A stretch of DNA of 64,000 nt from Ctena decussata (Eukaryota > Mollusca > Bivalvia > Lucinida > Lucinidae), in NCBI GenBank assembly GCA_963989385.1, contig OZ022499.1, forward strand, positions 36,084,866-36,148,865, given 5' to 3'. Both the position numbers and the translations under genes were made by a program. This document shows positions 36,000 to 47,652 of this stretch, piece after piece. The notes below the pieces were generated by a model. The model saw only the letters and a program-made list of their open reading frames with translations, ran no database searches and was not told where the DNA came from. Within the stretch, counting starts at the first letter, position 1; each line of letters starts with the position of its first letter.

Positions 36000-36360
36000 A
36001 CCCCCTTCAACAAGATTTCAGTCATATTAAGATAAATGTTGTATGCAGTGAAATTCCAATTTTCACCGCCGACGGGATAGGTCAAGTTAAGGGCTTCCTG
36101 TAGCTTAATGGCCGTTGGAACACTGAAGGTCAGAGGCCCACTGTATCTTGGGTACAACAGATGAAAGGTGGTGCCCATTCCTACCTTTTCGCTGCCATAT
36201 CCTTCCCTGATTCGAAAAATTAACCCATCTACTGCTGGGTTTACAGACAGACTTTTCCAGTCGCCTGGTGGCCGAACCCGATTCGAACCTGCAATATTCT
36301 TTATCATAAGTGATTTTCTCTGATCACTTGACCAAGGCGCCGACGGGATTGCCCCACCGA
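36000..36360 (-). mobile_element. Full-length tRNA-derived SINE, minus strand
   Basis: On the minus strand: head GGCGCCTTGGTCAAGTGATC, B box GCAGGTTCGAATCGGG, a ~200 bp body with GGCCATTAAGCTACAGGAAG, and tail ATGACTGAAATCTTGTTGAAGG. The 131-codon open frame across it is a by-product of the SINE and is not called as a gene. Confidence 0.75.
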
Positions 36361-36719
36361 AAGCAAAAAGGGGAAAAAATAACAAACGCAATGAATGTTT
36401 GACAGCTGATTTTAAGAGATTTGTGGGACCGGATTATAATTTTTATTTTAATGCTGCTTTTTGCGATTTGAAAAAGAACCTTGCAATATCACCAGAGGAC
36501 TTGAATAATAAACATGACAGAAACTCCGTTTCTCCGTTTTACCCATAGCCCATCTGGACATCGGAATTCCAATCTGATCAAAAAGTTAATATAAATGACA
36601 TTGTATTTCTTCCATTTATAGTACGGTACTCGTGTATTCACGTTATCTGTTTCTGAAAAGTCCTGTGCCCTATAAAAGGGCGAAATTTGATCGAACCAGC
36701 CTTAAACATTTTATTTTAC

Positions 36720-36755
<36 letters not shown>

Positions 36756-38100
36756 ATTTCTGATTTAATGCATTTTATGTTGATGAAAGGACCTCGAATA
36801 TTCAGGAATATTCAGGAATAAAAATAAGCAGTGCAATATCAGCAGAGGGCTTGAATAAAAATATAAAATCTCCTGTTTCTCCATGTTTGGGGCAACTGTT
36901 GAAAGTCCGATGGGGCCACCATATTGAAGATAGCATTGACTCCATAGTACTACATGACATAACATCCTTTGCGACGTACGTAACTATTTGCGTCAGTTAT
37001 TTACCTATTTTTGACCTTAACGGAATTTCCCCGTTTGGAAAGGTTTTGTCACCCTGGGAAGCAAACAGAAAGTCACATAAATGTCTCTCTTTGCAAGAGA
37101 AGTGATTTTTTAACAAGTGATACGATACGTATATGCGCTGCAATTTATTATCCGCCACCGCTAGCCTTCATATGTTTTAGATTTAAAGATATTAAAACAT
37201 ATAATTATTGATACTTGTAGATATTAAGCCATCTCATACGGTAAATGCACAGTGTGAAATTCAAATTATAGAACAATTCATCAATGTTGATGCATATGCT
37301 TGCAATCGGTTAATGAAAAGGGCTCCTTTTGTTTTGGAAATAATGGATATTGCATAAAACAATTCTTCGATTTTAATCATATTATGTTCGAAACTTGCTT
37401 GAAGAAGTACCCTGTAACGTGGTCGAATATCGTGATAAAGACATCACTCACACTAAACGAACCTACACCTGGTGATACTGATCAGACTGCGTTTGAGTAT
37501 GATTTTCTGTATTTTCCTGCCCTCGTTAAGGTCAAGAATACATACGTAAATGACTGGCGCAATTAATTACGTGCGTCTCACTGTGGTTCTCAAGTTATTA
37601 GTCTTCTTGAATGCTTTCTTTCTCCCTTTTTATCTTTCTCTCTCTGTTATTTATTTATTTCTTATTTTGTTTATTTGCAGTTGCCGTCATGGTCCTAAAT
37701 ATTGAGACGAGGTGCTTTCTGTGCGGGATGGTGTGGGCTTGGATCAGACAGCTGCCAATGGAGCGGTCTGATCTGAGTCCTCACTGTTCTCCGCATAATG
37801 AACATCAAACCGAATATGCTGAAGTATAAATTGTCTCAATGTTTGGAATTATAAAGGTAACTGAATTGTTAGTTGTTAGCCATGTTGCTGTTGTATTGAA
37901 TATTGTAGGAGCAGGGCTGTAACTAATGTTGTGAGAACTTGTAGCCCTACCCCATTGCTATATGTTTAAACTAAACGTGCGTCGCGAAGGGCTATACGTC
38001 ACGAAATACTTCCTAGGCAATGCTATTTTCAATATGGCGGCCCCCATGGACATTAAATAATAACGTCAAACATGGAAACAACGCAGTTGTCATTTAATAA
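36361..38100. other. No gene seen
   Basis: AT-rich DNA with a (CT)n run at 36723-36751 and a GATCAGAC foldback fragment near 37730-37800. No coding motif recognised. Confidence 0.45.
36723..36751. repeat. (CT)n microsatellite
   Basis: Perfect CT repeat of about 14 units. Confidence 0.95.
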
Positions 38101-38106
38101 TTGAAA

Positions 38107-38239
38107 TTTGATTTTTCAGCGTTCATCGTTTTAGGAAGCCAGTGACCAAAGCTTAAATTACATAAAGCGCGAAGCGCTTTTTGTAGAATTTTAGTGACGA
38201 CCACTGGCTTCTTTACACGATAAACGCTGAAGAATCAAA
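38107..38239. mobile_element. ~130 bp foldback element
   Basis: CAGCGTTCATCG...GAAGCCAGTG pairs with CACTGGCTTC...CGATAAACGCTG, and TTTGATTTTTC with GAATCAAAG. The centre AAAGCGC-GA-AGCGCTTT is itself a palindrome. Confidence 0.75.
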
Positions 38240-38858
38240 GTTTTATTCTTATATTTACACTTTATTTTGAGACCCATCCTGTACTGTTTACGTGGTAAAT
38301 TAATGAATTATATGCAAACTGTGGGTCGAAGAAAAGTTATTCTAATGCACTTGATAATATAACGCGACGTCTGATTGGATAACGTCAAGAATTTGCGACA
38401 GTATATTCTGCGATACACTGTTGCAAACCCGATGTCATTTAGCAACGTCGCTTCTCATTGGCTGACGGTCGGTTTTACGTTGCTGATAGCGCTTGAAATG
38501 GATGTAAACTAGTACATTATGAAAAGTGAAAATGTAGATAAGTGTTTTAGAATGGGGATAACTGTATTAAAAAATTGCCATTTAGGGAGGCAAATCATCA
38601 GTTTTATACAACCATGCCATAATTCAAGAAAGAACACACGACCGTAATGCTCATTATGTCTGCTTCAAAGCTCTAAAATATTTTCAGACAATAGTTTTAT
38701 ATAATGGAATACCAACTATGTTTAGAGACATACCCTAACAATTAGAAATGGCGTTTTTATGACGTTATTTAGATACGTTGAAGGACGATGTCGCATGCGA
38801 TTTCTTTGACATGCGTAGCATTGCACATTTACGTATCTACTGACATTTGATTATTTAA

Positions 38859-41444
38859 GGTTCTGCAGTACACTTCGGCCATTTTGGACCATATTTCTGC
38901 ATAAAATCACATCTAATCACAGCCCAAATAAAGCAAAAATTTGAAATAAAAGCGGTTCTTTCTCCTAGATATAATGAAACCTTATCTCTAAATATACAGA
39001 ATGCTGTTGTAAAAGGTACCTTTGAAGAGTTCTCATTTTTTTCGTTTTTCTCTCACATGGTCAAAATTTGTCTAAGTCCATTTTATACAAGAAAGTGTTG
39101 ATAGTATCCCCGTGATGTCACATGATATTATTCAAGCATTCCTGAACACACTGTTCACCCAGATGCAACGTGTTGGTTCCCCTGCCAAAACATGCTCATA
39201 TAAGTTTATGGGAAAATGCACTTTTTGAAGTACATGCTACTATTATTTGTCTGTGTATTGTTACAGAAGTGCTAGGAATTTGCCATCAGTGTTGAAGGCA
39301 GCAAGTTCATGCAGCTAAGCCTGGGCAAGTGAAACTATGGGGGCTTCGAGCCTAATGTGAAGCCATATATCAGTTATAAATCATTCTTTCTGTTCTGTAA
39401 TGTTAAGTGCTTATTTTGCACAGTCTTTCACAACAATGTTCTGTATCATCAATTCAATATAATGATTAAAACGTCCATCTCTGTGATTTACTTGTCTTTT
39501 AAAAATCATGTTATGAAATAGTTTCATATATCGACCCTAAGACTAGCACCGCCCCTGGCATTTATTAAGACACATACAGTACTTTCTCAGTAAAATGCTA
39601 TTATGGATAGCTAATTATGGAAGTTCTTTGCGCTGAGATAATTGTTTTTTTTCGTATAAAATTGTATAGTCTCTCATACCTGCAGGGGATTTTTTGATGG
39701 CCCTACCAAACATTTATCACCTAATGCAGCGAGAATAAAAAAAATCTGACGGATGAGCTTCTGGAATCATAGGATGAAAATAGCAGACTCTGTTTATGTG
39801 CAATTATTTAAATTTGCAACTTTACTGCCCATATACCCCTGTCCAGAAAGATTGGATAGACAAAAAATGAATTGGATGAAAAAGTCAGCTACAAACAATC
39901 CCCATAAAGCACCTACTGCAAGAACAGCAGGGCCTTTTCCCAACATTGGCCAGTATCAGCAGTAATCCCCAGTGCTAAAGGCTGTCTTAGCATCTTCGCC
40001 CTCCCATTTATCTCCAAGTGTTTGCATTAATACTATATTTGTGACATGAAATTAAAACTGTCCACAGAATGAATGTTTTTATAGATTATCCCCTATTTCA
40101 ATTGTTCTGTGTACAACTGGATATCCGGAGTGTTTGACAGCTATGCTGTGATACATATATTTGCTTGTAGACATTTAAAGCCTTGCATTTGTGATTCTGA
40201 GTCAGAAACTTGATTCATGAAAAATTTCATGCTATTATTTAGATATAGAGTTTAAAAAACAAATTTCACAAACATGTGGCTGAAAAAGAATATGTTAGAA
40301 TCATGCATCTAAATCCATTTGAAAAGACAGTTCTAAATTTTTTGGATTGTCTTTGAAGAGAACCCCCCCCCCCCCCTTTCCCTCCCCATTCTTGAAGCTG
40401 AAAAAATAGTGATATGACATCACTCATTCAATGTCACATCCACGTATTAATTTATACAGTCAGAGAAGGGCTGCAACAGGCAAAATTATGCAGCCATTAA
40501 AACGATGGTAATACCATTTTGGCTACCTATACAAAGTGGCTGTTGACCAAGAACACTGTAGCAAAAATTACCAGTAACGATGAACGATACTATTGTTAGT
40601 GGCTGTCGACCGAGCTGAAAGTGCTGTTGATTATCTCAGTCAACAGCCACTTTTGCATTTATGGCTAATGAATGTTTCAGTCGACAGTGCAGGTAGGAAA
40701 ATTGGTATTACCCACTTTTTAATGTGGAATATTCAACCTGCATATCAAAGATATTTTTCAGGGTTATTCCACAACATAAGTCTAAACAAACACACAACCA
40801 AATCCACATACCCACCCACACACCAAATTTTTGACAGAGACATGCTGCATACTGATATACGTGTCGGAAGAAACAATGCTGTTTTTTATAGGACTTTATA
40901 AGATTGTAAATATGGCAACAGTTTCACAGGTAACTTGCACAGGTGATATAGGTATTAAATATAAGGCCAATGAAATGAAACGTGTGTTTTCAGTTACATT
41001 TGATTTCCAATATAGATGGTATATAAGACTCGTTTTATATAAATAAAAGTATATTGAGACAATAGGGAGCCAATATGGATGACTAAGGGAATACCCAAGA
41101 AATCTTTCCAAACATGTTGGTGTTGCAGTGGAAAAACTCTAGACATCACTGAATTGCCTAAAACATGCAACTTTTTAATGTAAGCCTAAGCAGGGTATAT
41201 GTCAACGCTTTCTTGTATGAAATGGACTTAGACAAATTTTGACCATGTGAGAGAAAAACGAAAAAAATGAGAACTCTTCAAAGGTACCTTTTACAATAGC
41301 ATTCTGTACATTTAGAGATACAGTTTCATTATATCTAGGGGAAAGAACCACTCTTATTTAAAAAATTTGCTTTATTTGGGCTGTGATTAGATATGATTTT
41401 ATGCAGAAATATGGTCCAAAATGGCTGAAGTGTACTGCGGAACC
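38859..41444. mobile_element. TTAA-flanked element with ~245 bp inverted ends
   Basis: TTAA at 38855-38858 and 41445-41448 borders tips GGTTCTGCAGTACACTTC and GAAGTGTACTGCGGAACC. The inverted similarity runs ~245 bp (to ~39100 and from ~41200), with shared blocks GAACTCTTCAAAGGTACCTTTTA and CAAAATTTGTCTAAGTCCAT. The TTAA duplication fits piggyBac- or Kolobok-type mobilisation. The longest interior frames lack transposase motifs I can recognise, so a non-autonomous copy is likely. A C-run sits at ~40363-40376. Confidence 0.75.
40507..40712. mobile_element. 206 bp foldback nested in the TTAA element
   Basis: Ends GGTAATACCATTTTGGCTACC and GGTAGGAAAATTGGTATTACC are inverted. The inner pair GTGGCTGTTGAC / GTCAACAGCCAC (around 40529 and 40640) forms a second stem. 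Confidence 0.7.
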
Positions 41445-41448
41445 TTAA

Positions 41449-42586
41449 GCTGGTTTCAATTTAAAATGTTTTCTTGCTCTTTTGGAACAAAGGGGTTTTC
41501 TATGAAGCGCTGCTTTTTCAAATGACGTCAACGCTTTCAAGACGTGGTCTTAGTGACGTTGTGACGTAGGTTACATGTGGCGTAGGTTACAGTACACACT
41601 GTTTAACGTTTTCATACCATTTAATGTTTAAGTGCATGAAATCTAAGCACACCATCTTGTAGCAGTTACTAGGCAGGATTTTGCACATGAGTTTCAGAGC
41701 GATTGCTTTGCTCAGTTTTAAAAAAAAGCCCGTGGCGTAAGGTTACATTCTTACCGAAAAATGCTGGGGTAATGTATTTTGAAGTCGAGTAAAATTTACA
41801 AAATGGAGCAAATTTGCACAAATGATATAAAATATTGAACTACACATATTTCTTCGTGGGATGTTGTAAGTTTTATGATGCCGGGCCATTTTAGTTAATA
41901 CATGTATCATGAATTTTCCGCTGTGACGTAGGTTACATAAAATTTGCGACTTTAGTTCACAGTCTCATTTCGTAGCAAAAACTACCCTTTAAGTATTGTT
42001 TAAGCGGGGAAATATGTAAAAAATCACCAGAATTTAATAATGGAACCCAATTTTAAGCAGTGATTTATCATTTTTAGTCGTGCGGTGTTCATATCTGTGC
42101 AACGGCAATATTGCGACATTTAAAAACGTCGCCTGTTAACCCAGGGTATCACTTTTCGAACCAGTGTTAAAAATGTCTAACAAAACGCATGCATGTCTTG
42201 GTACTTTTATCTACTTCTTTCGACAGAGGGCTCCTTGTCAAAGGGTAAACAGGACCGTTATTTTGTAATTTAAAGAAAGGTTATGTGAAGGACAAAATTA
42301 ATAGCTAATGGCCCACCTTAACTGAGAACGTCTCCATAACGTGGCGTCAATCGAACGTTACGTAGACCAATCAAGATGTTTGTTTACCTTAGACGTCGCT
42401 TGACGACAACGTCACACGATCAATTGTCGTATATCGGTGTATGAAGCCAGGTTTACCTATGGAAAGTCAGTGGCAAGTGTAAGTATTGTTTTATTCAAGC
42501 CCTCTGCTGATACTGCAATGTTCTTTTTTTCTTGTATTTATGAAATTGTTTCATCAACAAAATATATTCATACAAAACTAATGACA
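41449..42586. repeat. Non-coding stretch with repeated ACGTAGGTTACA motif
   Basis: ACGTAGGTTACAT or close variants occur at 41563-41576, 41581-41592, 41735-41749 and 41925-41938, all in the same orientation. The spacing is irregular. No gene seen. Confidence 0.5.
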
Positions 42587-42651
42587 GACAAACAAACAGA
42601 CCGACCGACCGACCGACAGACAGACAGACAGACAGACAGACTGACAGACAG
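42587..42651. repeat. (GACC)n(GACA)n compound microsatellite
   Basis: GACC units change into GACA units. The apparent reading frames across it are low-complexity artefacts. Confidence 0.9.
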
Positions 42652-42774
42652 TTTCGTGTGCGTAACAATTTAAGTCTGGCTGCAATGTCTGTTCCCTCCC
42701 TACTTTCAGGGCTCACAGGACTTTTCAGACATATATTTGAAAGGCAGAGCACATCCCACTTCTTTCACTGCGTT

Positions 42775-42930
42775 ATTATTCCCTGATTTAAAAAAAAATA
42801 CCCATTTACCGCTGGTTTGACAAAATGACTTTTCCAGTCGCTGGCTGGCCGAACCCAGATTCAAAACAGCAACCGTCTGCATCAGAACCGAACGTTTCTA
42901 ATTTTCCGCGGCGCCGCTAGGATTGTGCAT
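42775..42930 (-). mobile_element. SINE fragment, head part, minus strand
   Basis: ACTTTTCCAGTCGCTGGCTGGCCGAACCCAGATTC and GCGGCGCCGC correspond to the head half of the SINE at 36000-36360, in the same orientation. Confidence 0.6.
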
Positions 42931-43114
42931 CCGAAAAAAATAATAAACCGACTAAAAGTGTGTCAGCTGGTTTTTAGAGCTCTATGGGATCGGATCGTTA
43001 TATCTATTACATGTATAATGCCGCTTTTTTGCGATTTAAATACACATATCCTTTCTGGACATCAAAAATTTCATTTGGATCACAATGATACAATATTTCG
43101 TCTACTTGTTGTAG

Positions 43115-43300
43115 GGCTTTGCCAAAGATACAGGGGCCTCTTACCCACACCACCCCTATGGCCGCTAAGCTACAAGAATCCTTTAACTTTACGTATCCCA
43201 CTGACGGTGGAATTTTGCCTTCTAACTTTTCATTATCATCTTACCATCATCATGCTATGACTGAAATACAGTCCAAAAGGGCGTTAAGCCACAGCTACAT
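43115..43300 (+). mobile_element. SINE fragment, body and tail, plus strand
   Basis: GGCCGCTAAGCTACAAGAATCC, TCCCACTGACGGTGG and the tail ATGACTGAAATACAGTCCAAAAGG match the 3' half of 36000-36360, but on the opposite strand to the neighbouring head fragment. Confidence 0.65.
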
Positions 43301-43839
43301 ATGTGACCTAGCTACGTTTGAATTGACAATTCAGCTTAAAAGTAGCATTTCGAAATACTTACTGTATGCGTAGTAAATACGTTTTGAATCGTAGCCTGGA
43401 CGTAGATGAAACTATTTAAGTACTTAGTCATACTAGAAGATCCTGCTGCGCATTACGTACGCTTTCTCACGACTTAATATGTATTGTGACGTTTTATTCT
43501 GCGTTTTATTACGATTTGGTATGTTTTGCGACACTTACTCAAGCGTCACTGTTACTACGTGGTTATCCCGGACAGTACCAAGTACTCCCTAGTAAAACGC
43601 ACGGACTCGTTTTAGGTAGGTAAACTGTTCTCATCCCTTATGAAAGCGTGGCACTACTCGTTCGATAACCGAGTAATATGAAGTAAAGCGTAGTTAAACG
43701 TATTGCAAAGGTACTAGAAACGTAATAACATATAAATACCTACAAAACGGGGTACATTTATTTTTGTCAAACAAAGGATGGCAAACGTACTACAACCCAG
43801 CCCTCGATATGTTACAGTGAGACTGGGGCCTTAAAGTCA

Positions 43840-44075
43840 ATTTTAGATGACTACCATGAGCAACCCCGAAAAAACAGTTGTCAGTAAATATACCTGCACA
43901 CAGATCAGCCTGCACATACGGGCAGTCTGATACATCTTTTCGCTGTTCCTCACGGAATCATTGTATCAGAGGACAACAAAAGTTCTGGTCAGTTTAGGCG
44001 GATGCGCAGACTAATCTGAGCTTTCGCTGACGTACATGCTCCACAAACCCGTTTTATCATGGCACGGCGCATTTT
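43840..44075. mobile_element. Diverged MITE related to 33504-33740
   Basis: Ends ACCATGAGCAACCCCGAAAAAAC and CCCGTTTTATCATGGCACGGC, with interior GATCAGCCTGC...CAGACTAATCTGAG. Confidence 0.5.
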
Positions 44076-44079
44076 GGTA

Positions 44080-46485
44080 TAACCATGTTAGGGTAACGCA
44101 GTTTTAAAAGAGGAATTTGGGTTAACTCGGGGGGGGGCTTTTCCTTTTTCGTTGCGCGGCTAATTTCGTGTCGGCTTGCAGTAACCATTTTACTGTTTGA
44201 AGTTTGTTTCAATTTTTAATTCATTTTTGCTTTAGAGAGTCTGAAAAATAGGTTCTTTCACTAAACATGCTAAAGCATTCATCATGAGATCCCCATTTGT
44301 CGTCATTTTTCCGTATTCTCATGAGGATCCGTGTCTTATAACGTCGCCTTAAACGACTGAAACGTCGCTGATAAATGACGTCAACAACTGCGTAAATATA
44401 TGCATACCTATGCCTGCTCACAAGCGCTACTTGAAAAAAACGAACTTGGTAGTAAAAGACTTTTTTACATCGTTTTAATCGACAGGTCCTTTGACAAAAA
44501 TACTATTTTTTGAAGAAAAAAAAATCTATGTGGTGGTAAAAATGCTGTTTACGTTTAAGTTTAAAGATCTGAGTATTTTCATCGCATTCCCATTGCCGTC
44601 ACCGAATTTGACGGTTTTTTTTTTTTGTTGTTTTTTTTTAAATCTGATCTAGCGACTAAACGAACTCGGTGACCTATCTTTTTTTATTGCGCAATTCGAT
44701 GTGACACATGAAAATGCACTCCTGTGCAAAAATTAAAAAAAAAATCTATGTATGCGCCATTTAAGTATTCTTGACCTTAAGCTCAACTGATAGTATAACA
44801 TACATGTTTTCAGTATTTGCGCTGATTTTATCTCTGGAATAGAATAACAATAATCTTTAGAGACGCATGCTAGTTGGGGAATTCCCACAGGTTATTCGTC
44901 GCAATTGAGTTGTTTAAGAAATGCTTTTGTCATTTCAACAAATGCTTCAATGCCAAAAAAATCAATTACAGAAAACAGTTTACCTGTTTTTTCCAGTCAC
45001 CGTTATAAATATCTGTACTGTATAAATGCAAATACAGATTTAATCACATCTACTGTATTCAGCTGTCGTTTCCTGCGCACGCGACGTCAATATTAGCTTA
45101 ATCTGAAATAGGCGCCAGCTATATTGCAACCAGCCTACATTATGACTCTAGTAAAATAATCTGAAATAAGGTAATAGCAGCACAGCTGCATAGACAATTC
45201 CATCTTTTGCTTTAACTACTTGTATCGGTTTCTGTCGTACAGCGCAAAAATCTCGGATAACTTTGATTTTTTTTAAATCTAAAAGTTAGGACAGCTAAAG
45301 TAAAATTACGACGCCCAAAGGATGCAAACTGAATGGAATCTTTTTCCTTTTTATGATACGGTGCTTCTGCCGTCCCCACCCATCCTCTACATAGCTCGCG
45401 TCAAATTATATGGGTATTCCTTTTTCACATTCGTATATGATCTATTAGATCTGGAGAATCTGAAAACTAAAAGTAAAGACTCTTGCCTAATATACTAAAA
45501 TGCATAGGCTTATTCGAACATTCGATGTATTCTCATTGCTCAAGGCAGCGTTTCAGGCGACGCCAATCAGTGCAACTTCATCATGTTCATCAGACAGACA
45601 TTTAAAACGTCAAGATAAATGGAATCGCGCTTTTGATCACACTAATTGAATTTGGAAATCAAAAACTATTTACCCGCCGCGAAATGTTGCCATAATAAAA
45701 AAAAATAATTAAAAGAAATAAAAAAAACCAAAAAAAAAACAATTCATTGGTTTGACTACCGCAGAGTTCCAAAATTTCGCGGTGGCTTTTTTTCAGGGTG
45801 TTTGTGTTTACTTTCCGGTTATTTTACTTCAAAGCAAATATGGTGCAAGAATATGGAGTTTCTTACAAACAAGTCGAATTGCATATTTGCTAGCTTTAAT
45901 TTCCATGTGGCAATGAAACTCCGCGTTTACCATCTGTGTGATTCGCGCCTTTGCTTACATCTTTCATAATGATGTCCCCGGGTAGGCTGAACGGAACGAA
46001 TCCATAAGATGCACCTCCTGGCAACTAGTCCGTCCTCTCTAATTCAAATCTCCTTGACCTGTGCTTTCTGATATGCAAAGACTGTTAAAAACTGATGTAA
46101 AAACGAAACTAGCTTATTTTTTATTTAATCGGGCTAATAGTTATGCACAGGTAGAAGAAAACCGGGACTCCCGCCTGATCTTTAGCAAGCAATAGCTGGA
46201 TTTCTCACATATGCCGAGGCTCGAACAACAGCGTGTGGGACCTGATAACTATGAATTTACTCAAGTGGAGTCTGCTTCTAAGTTAATTTTTTGCTATTTA
46301 CTTTCTTTCTTTTTTTTCAGGACCGTAGTGGTTTAAAGCGCGAGAGTAAGATCTTTAATCATTAGGCCATGGAGGCATTTCAGAAACATTTCAAATAAAC
46401 AAGAAATCAAAACAACAAAAGTATAATTTAGATGCAGACTGTACGTTGAGATAGTTTGAATTTTTATTTAAGGAATGATTTTTTT
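44080..46485. other. No gene seen
   Basis: AT-rich sequence with T- and A-runs (44620-44640, 45700-45740). No protein motif, SINE or inverted end recognised. Confidence 0.45.
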
Positions 46486-46489
46486 CTGT

Positions 46490-46585
46490 TGTTTATCGAA
46501 GTATAAACTACATTGGGTCGCATGAAAAGAAACGGTTATTGTAAACTTTGCAAGCGGCCCAATGTTTTTTATACTTCGATAAACA
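46490..46585. repeat. ~31 bp stem inverted repeat (hairpin)
   Basis: TGTTTATCGAAGTATAAACTACATTGGG (46490 on) pairs with CCCAATGTTTTTTATACTTCGATAAACA (to 46585) around a ~33 nt spacer. AAAGTATAAACTACATTACG recurs at ~46830, suggesting a related element end. Confidence 0.75.
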
Positions 46586-46839
46586 TCATAAAAATAAAGT
46601 TCATTGTTTATATTTACATTCTTTTCTATTTATTAATTGACTTCACATTTGCGTTAGGGGCTACTGTTGGAGAAGAAACACAATTATATGCAGTTTTTCT
46701 ATTAACAGCTGAACAAAGTCAACGACGTCATAACGTCGCCTACGTCCAATCAGATTGAAAGAATCGTGGTCTATTTTGTCGTCACATAACCTCATGTTAC
46801 GTCGCGTGAATCGATGTAGTTATCAAAGTATAAACTACA

Positions 46840-47647
46840 TTACGTTCTAATTGTTTACCCTAGGGCTTTTCAATTAATGCATTTAGAATGTAAATATTTA
46901 AGTTTAAAGATGATTTTCTCTAATTTATATATTTCATAATCAGTCGAGTTTGTTTCATGGTTATAAATACATGACCTTCCGTGTACCGGCGTTTAAAGAA
47001 GAAAAAACTTCCTGATTGCCAAAATTATTTCCAGATTGTTATCAGACAGACATCCATTCAAACTCGTACTTACAATAGAACGCATTCGAAGGCATATTAA
47101 ACTAAGCGCGTGATCAGCCAGCGCGTCCATGCAGATTGATCACAGTCTTTTATTATTTAAATTCCAATGGTTCATATAGATTAGTTATACGTAAAGATAA
47201 GACTCTGATCAGACTTCTTAGATTTTGATGCTGAGTTTCAAATACCAAATGGTATCTTTTCGTTCGACACCAAGCATGACAAAAACATGCAATAATCAAC
47301 TAGCGCATCAGAACCTTGAAATTCAAATTTAAATAGATCACGCCACAATTCATAAATCCCATGTGAGCTCATAGTATTCAAGCCATTTAACATATTACTC
47401 TAGCATCTAGCACTAAAACAATACACTGAATTGTGTTGAGAACAATGCACGATGCGTCAATAAATCAGTGCTAGAGTTTGCATGTTCATATTGAAAATTT
47501 GACAAACTTTCAACACGCACCTCCCTGTTTGCATGCTGAAAGTTTGTAAATATGTAAACTGTACAAAACTTAAAAAAAATGCCAATAAATATGGCACCAA
47601 TAGAATTTTTGTAAGAACATCCACTCTATAAGTATCAAACGTGCTTG
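46840..47647. other. No gene seen
   Basis: Sequence between the hairpin region and the LTR element, without recognisable coding or repeat structure. Confidence 0.4.
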
Positions 47648-47652
47648 AATGT
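47648..47652. repeat. AATGT target duplication, left
   Basis: Five bases directly before the LTR start, repeated at 60832-60836 directly after the split LTR's end. 5 bp is the usual size for Ty3/gypsy integration. Confidence 0.85.

Noticed and set aside
35996..36391. 131-codon minus-strand open frame
   Set aside because: It runs through the whole SINE at 36000-36360, including its tRNA head and tail; the frame is accidental.
42437..42752. Frames rich in TDRQTDRQTDR or SVCLSVCLSV
   Set aside because: Translation of the GACC/GACA microsatellite.
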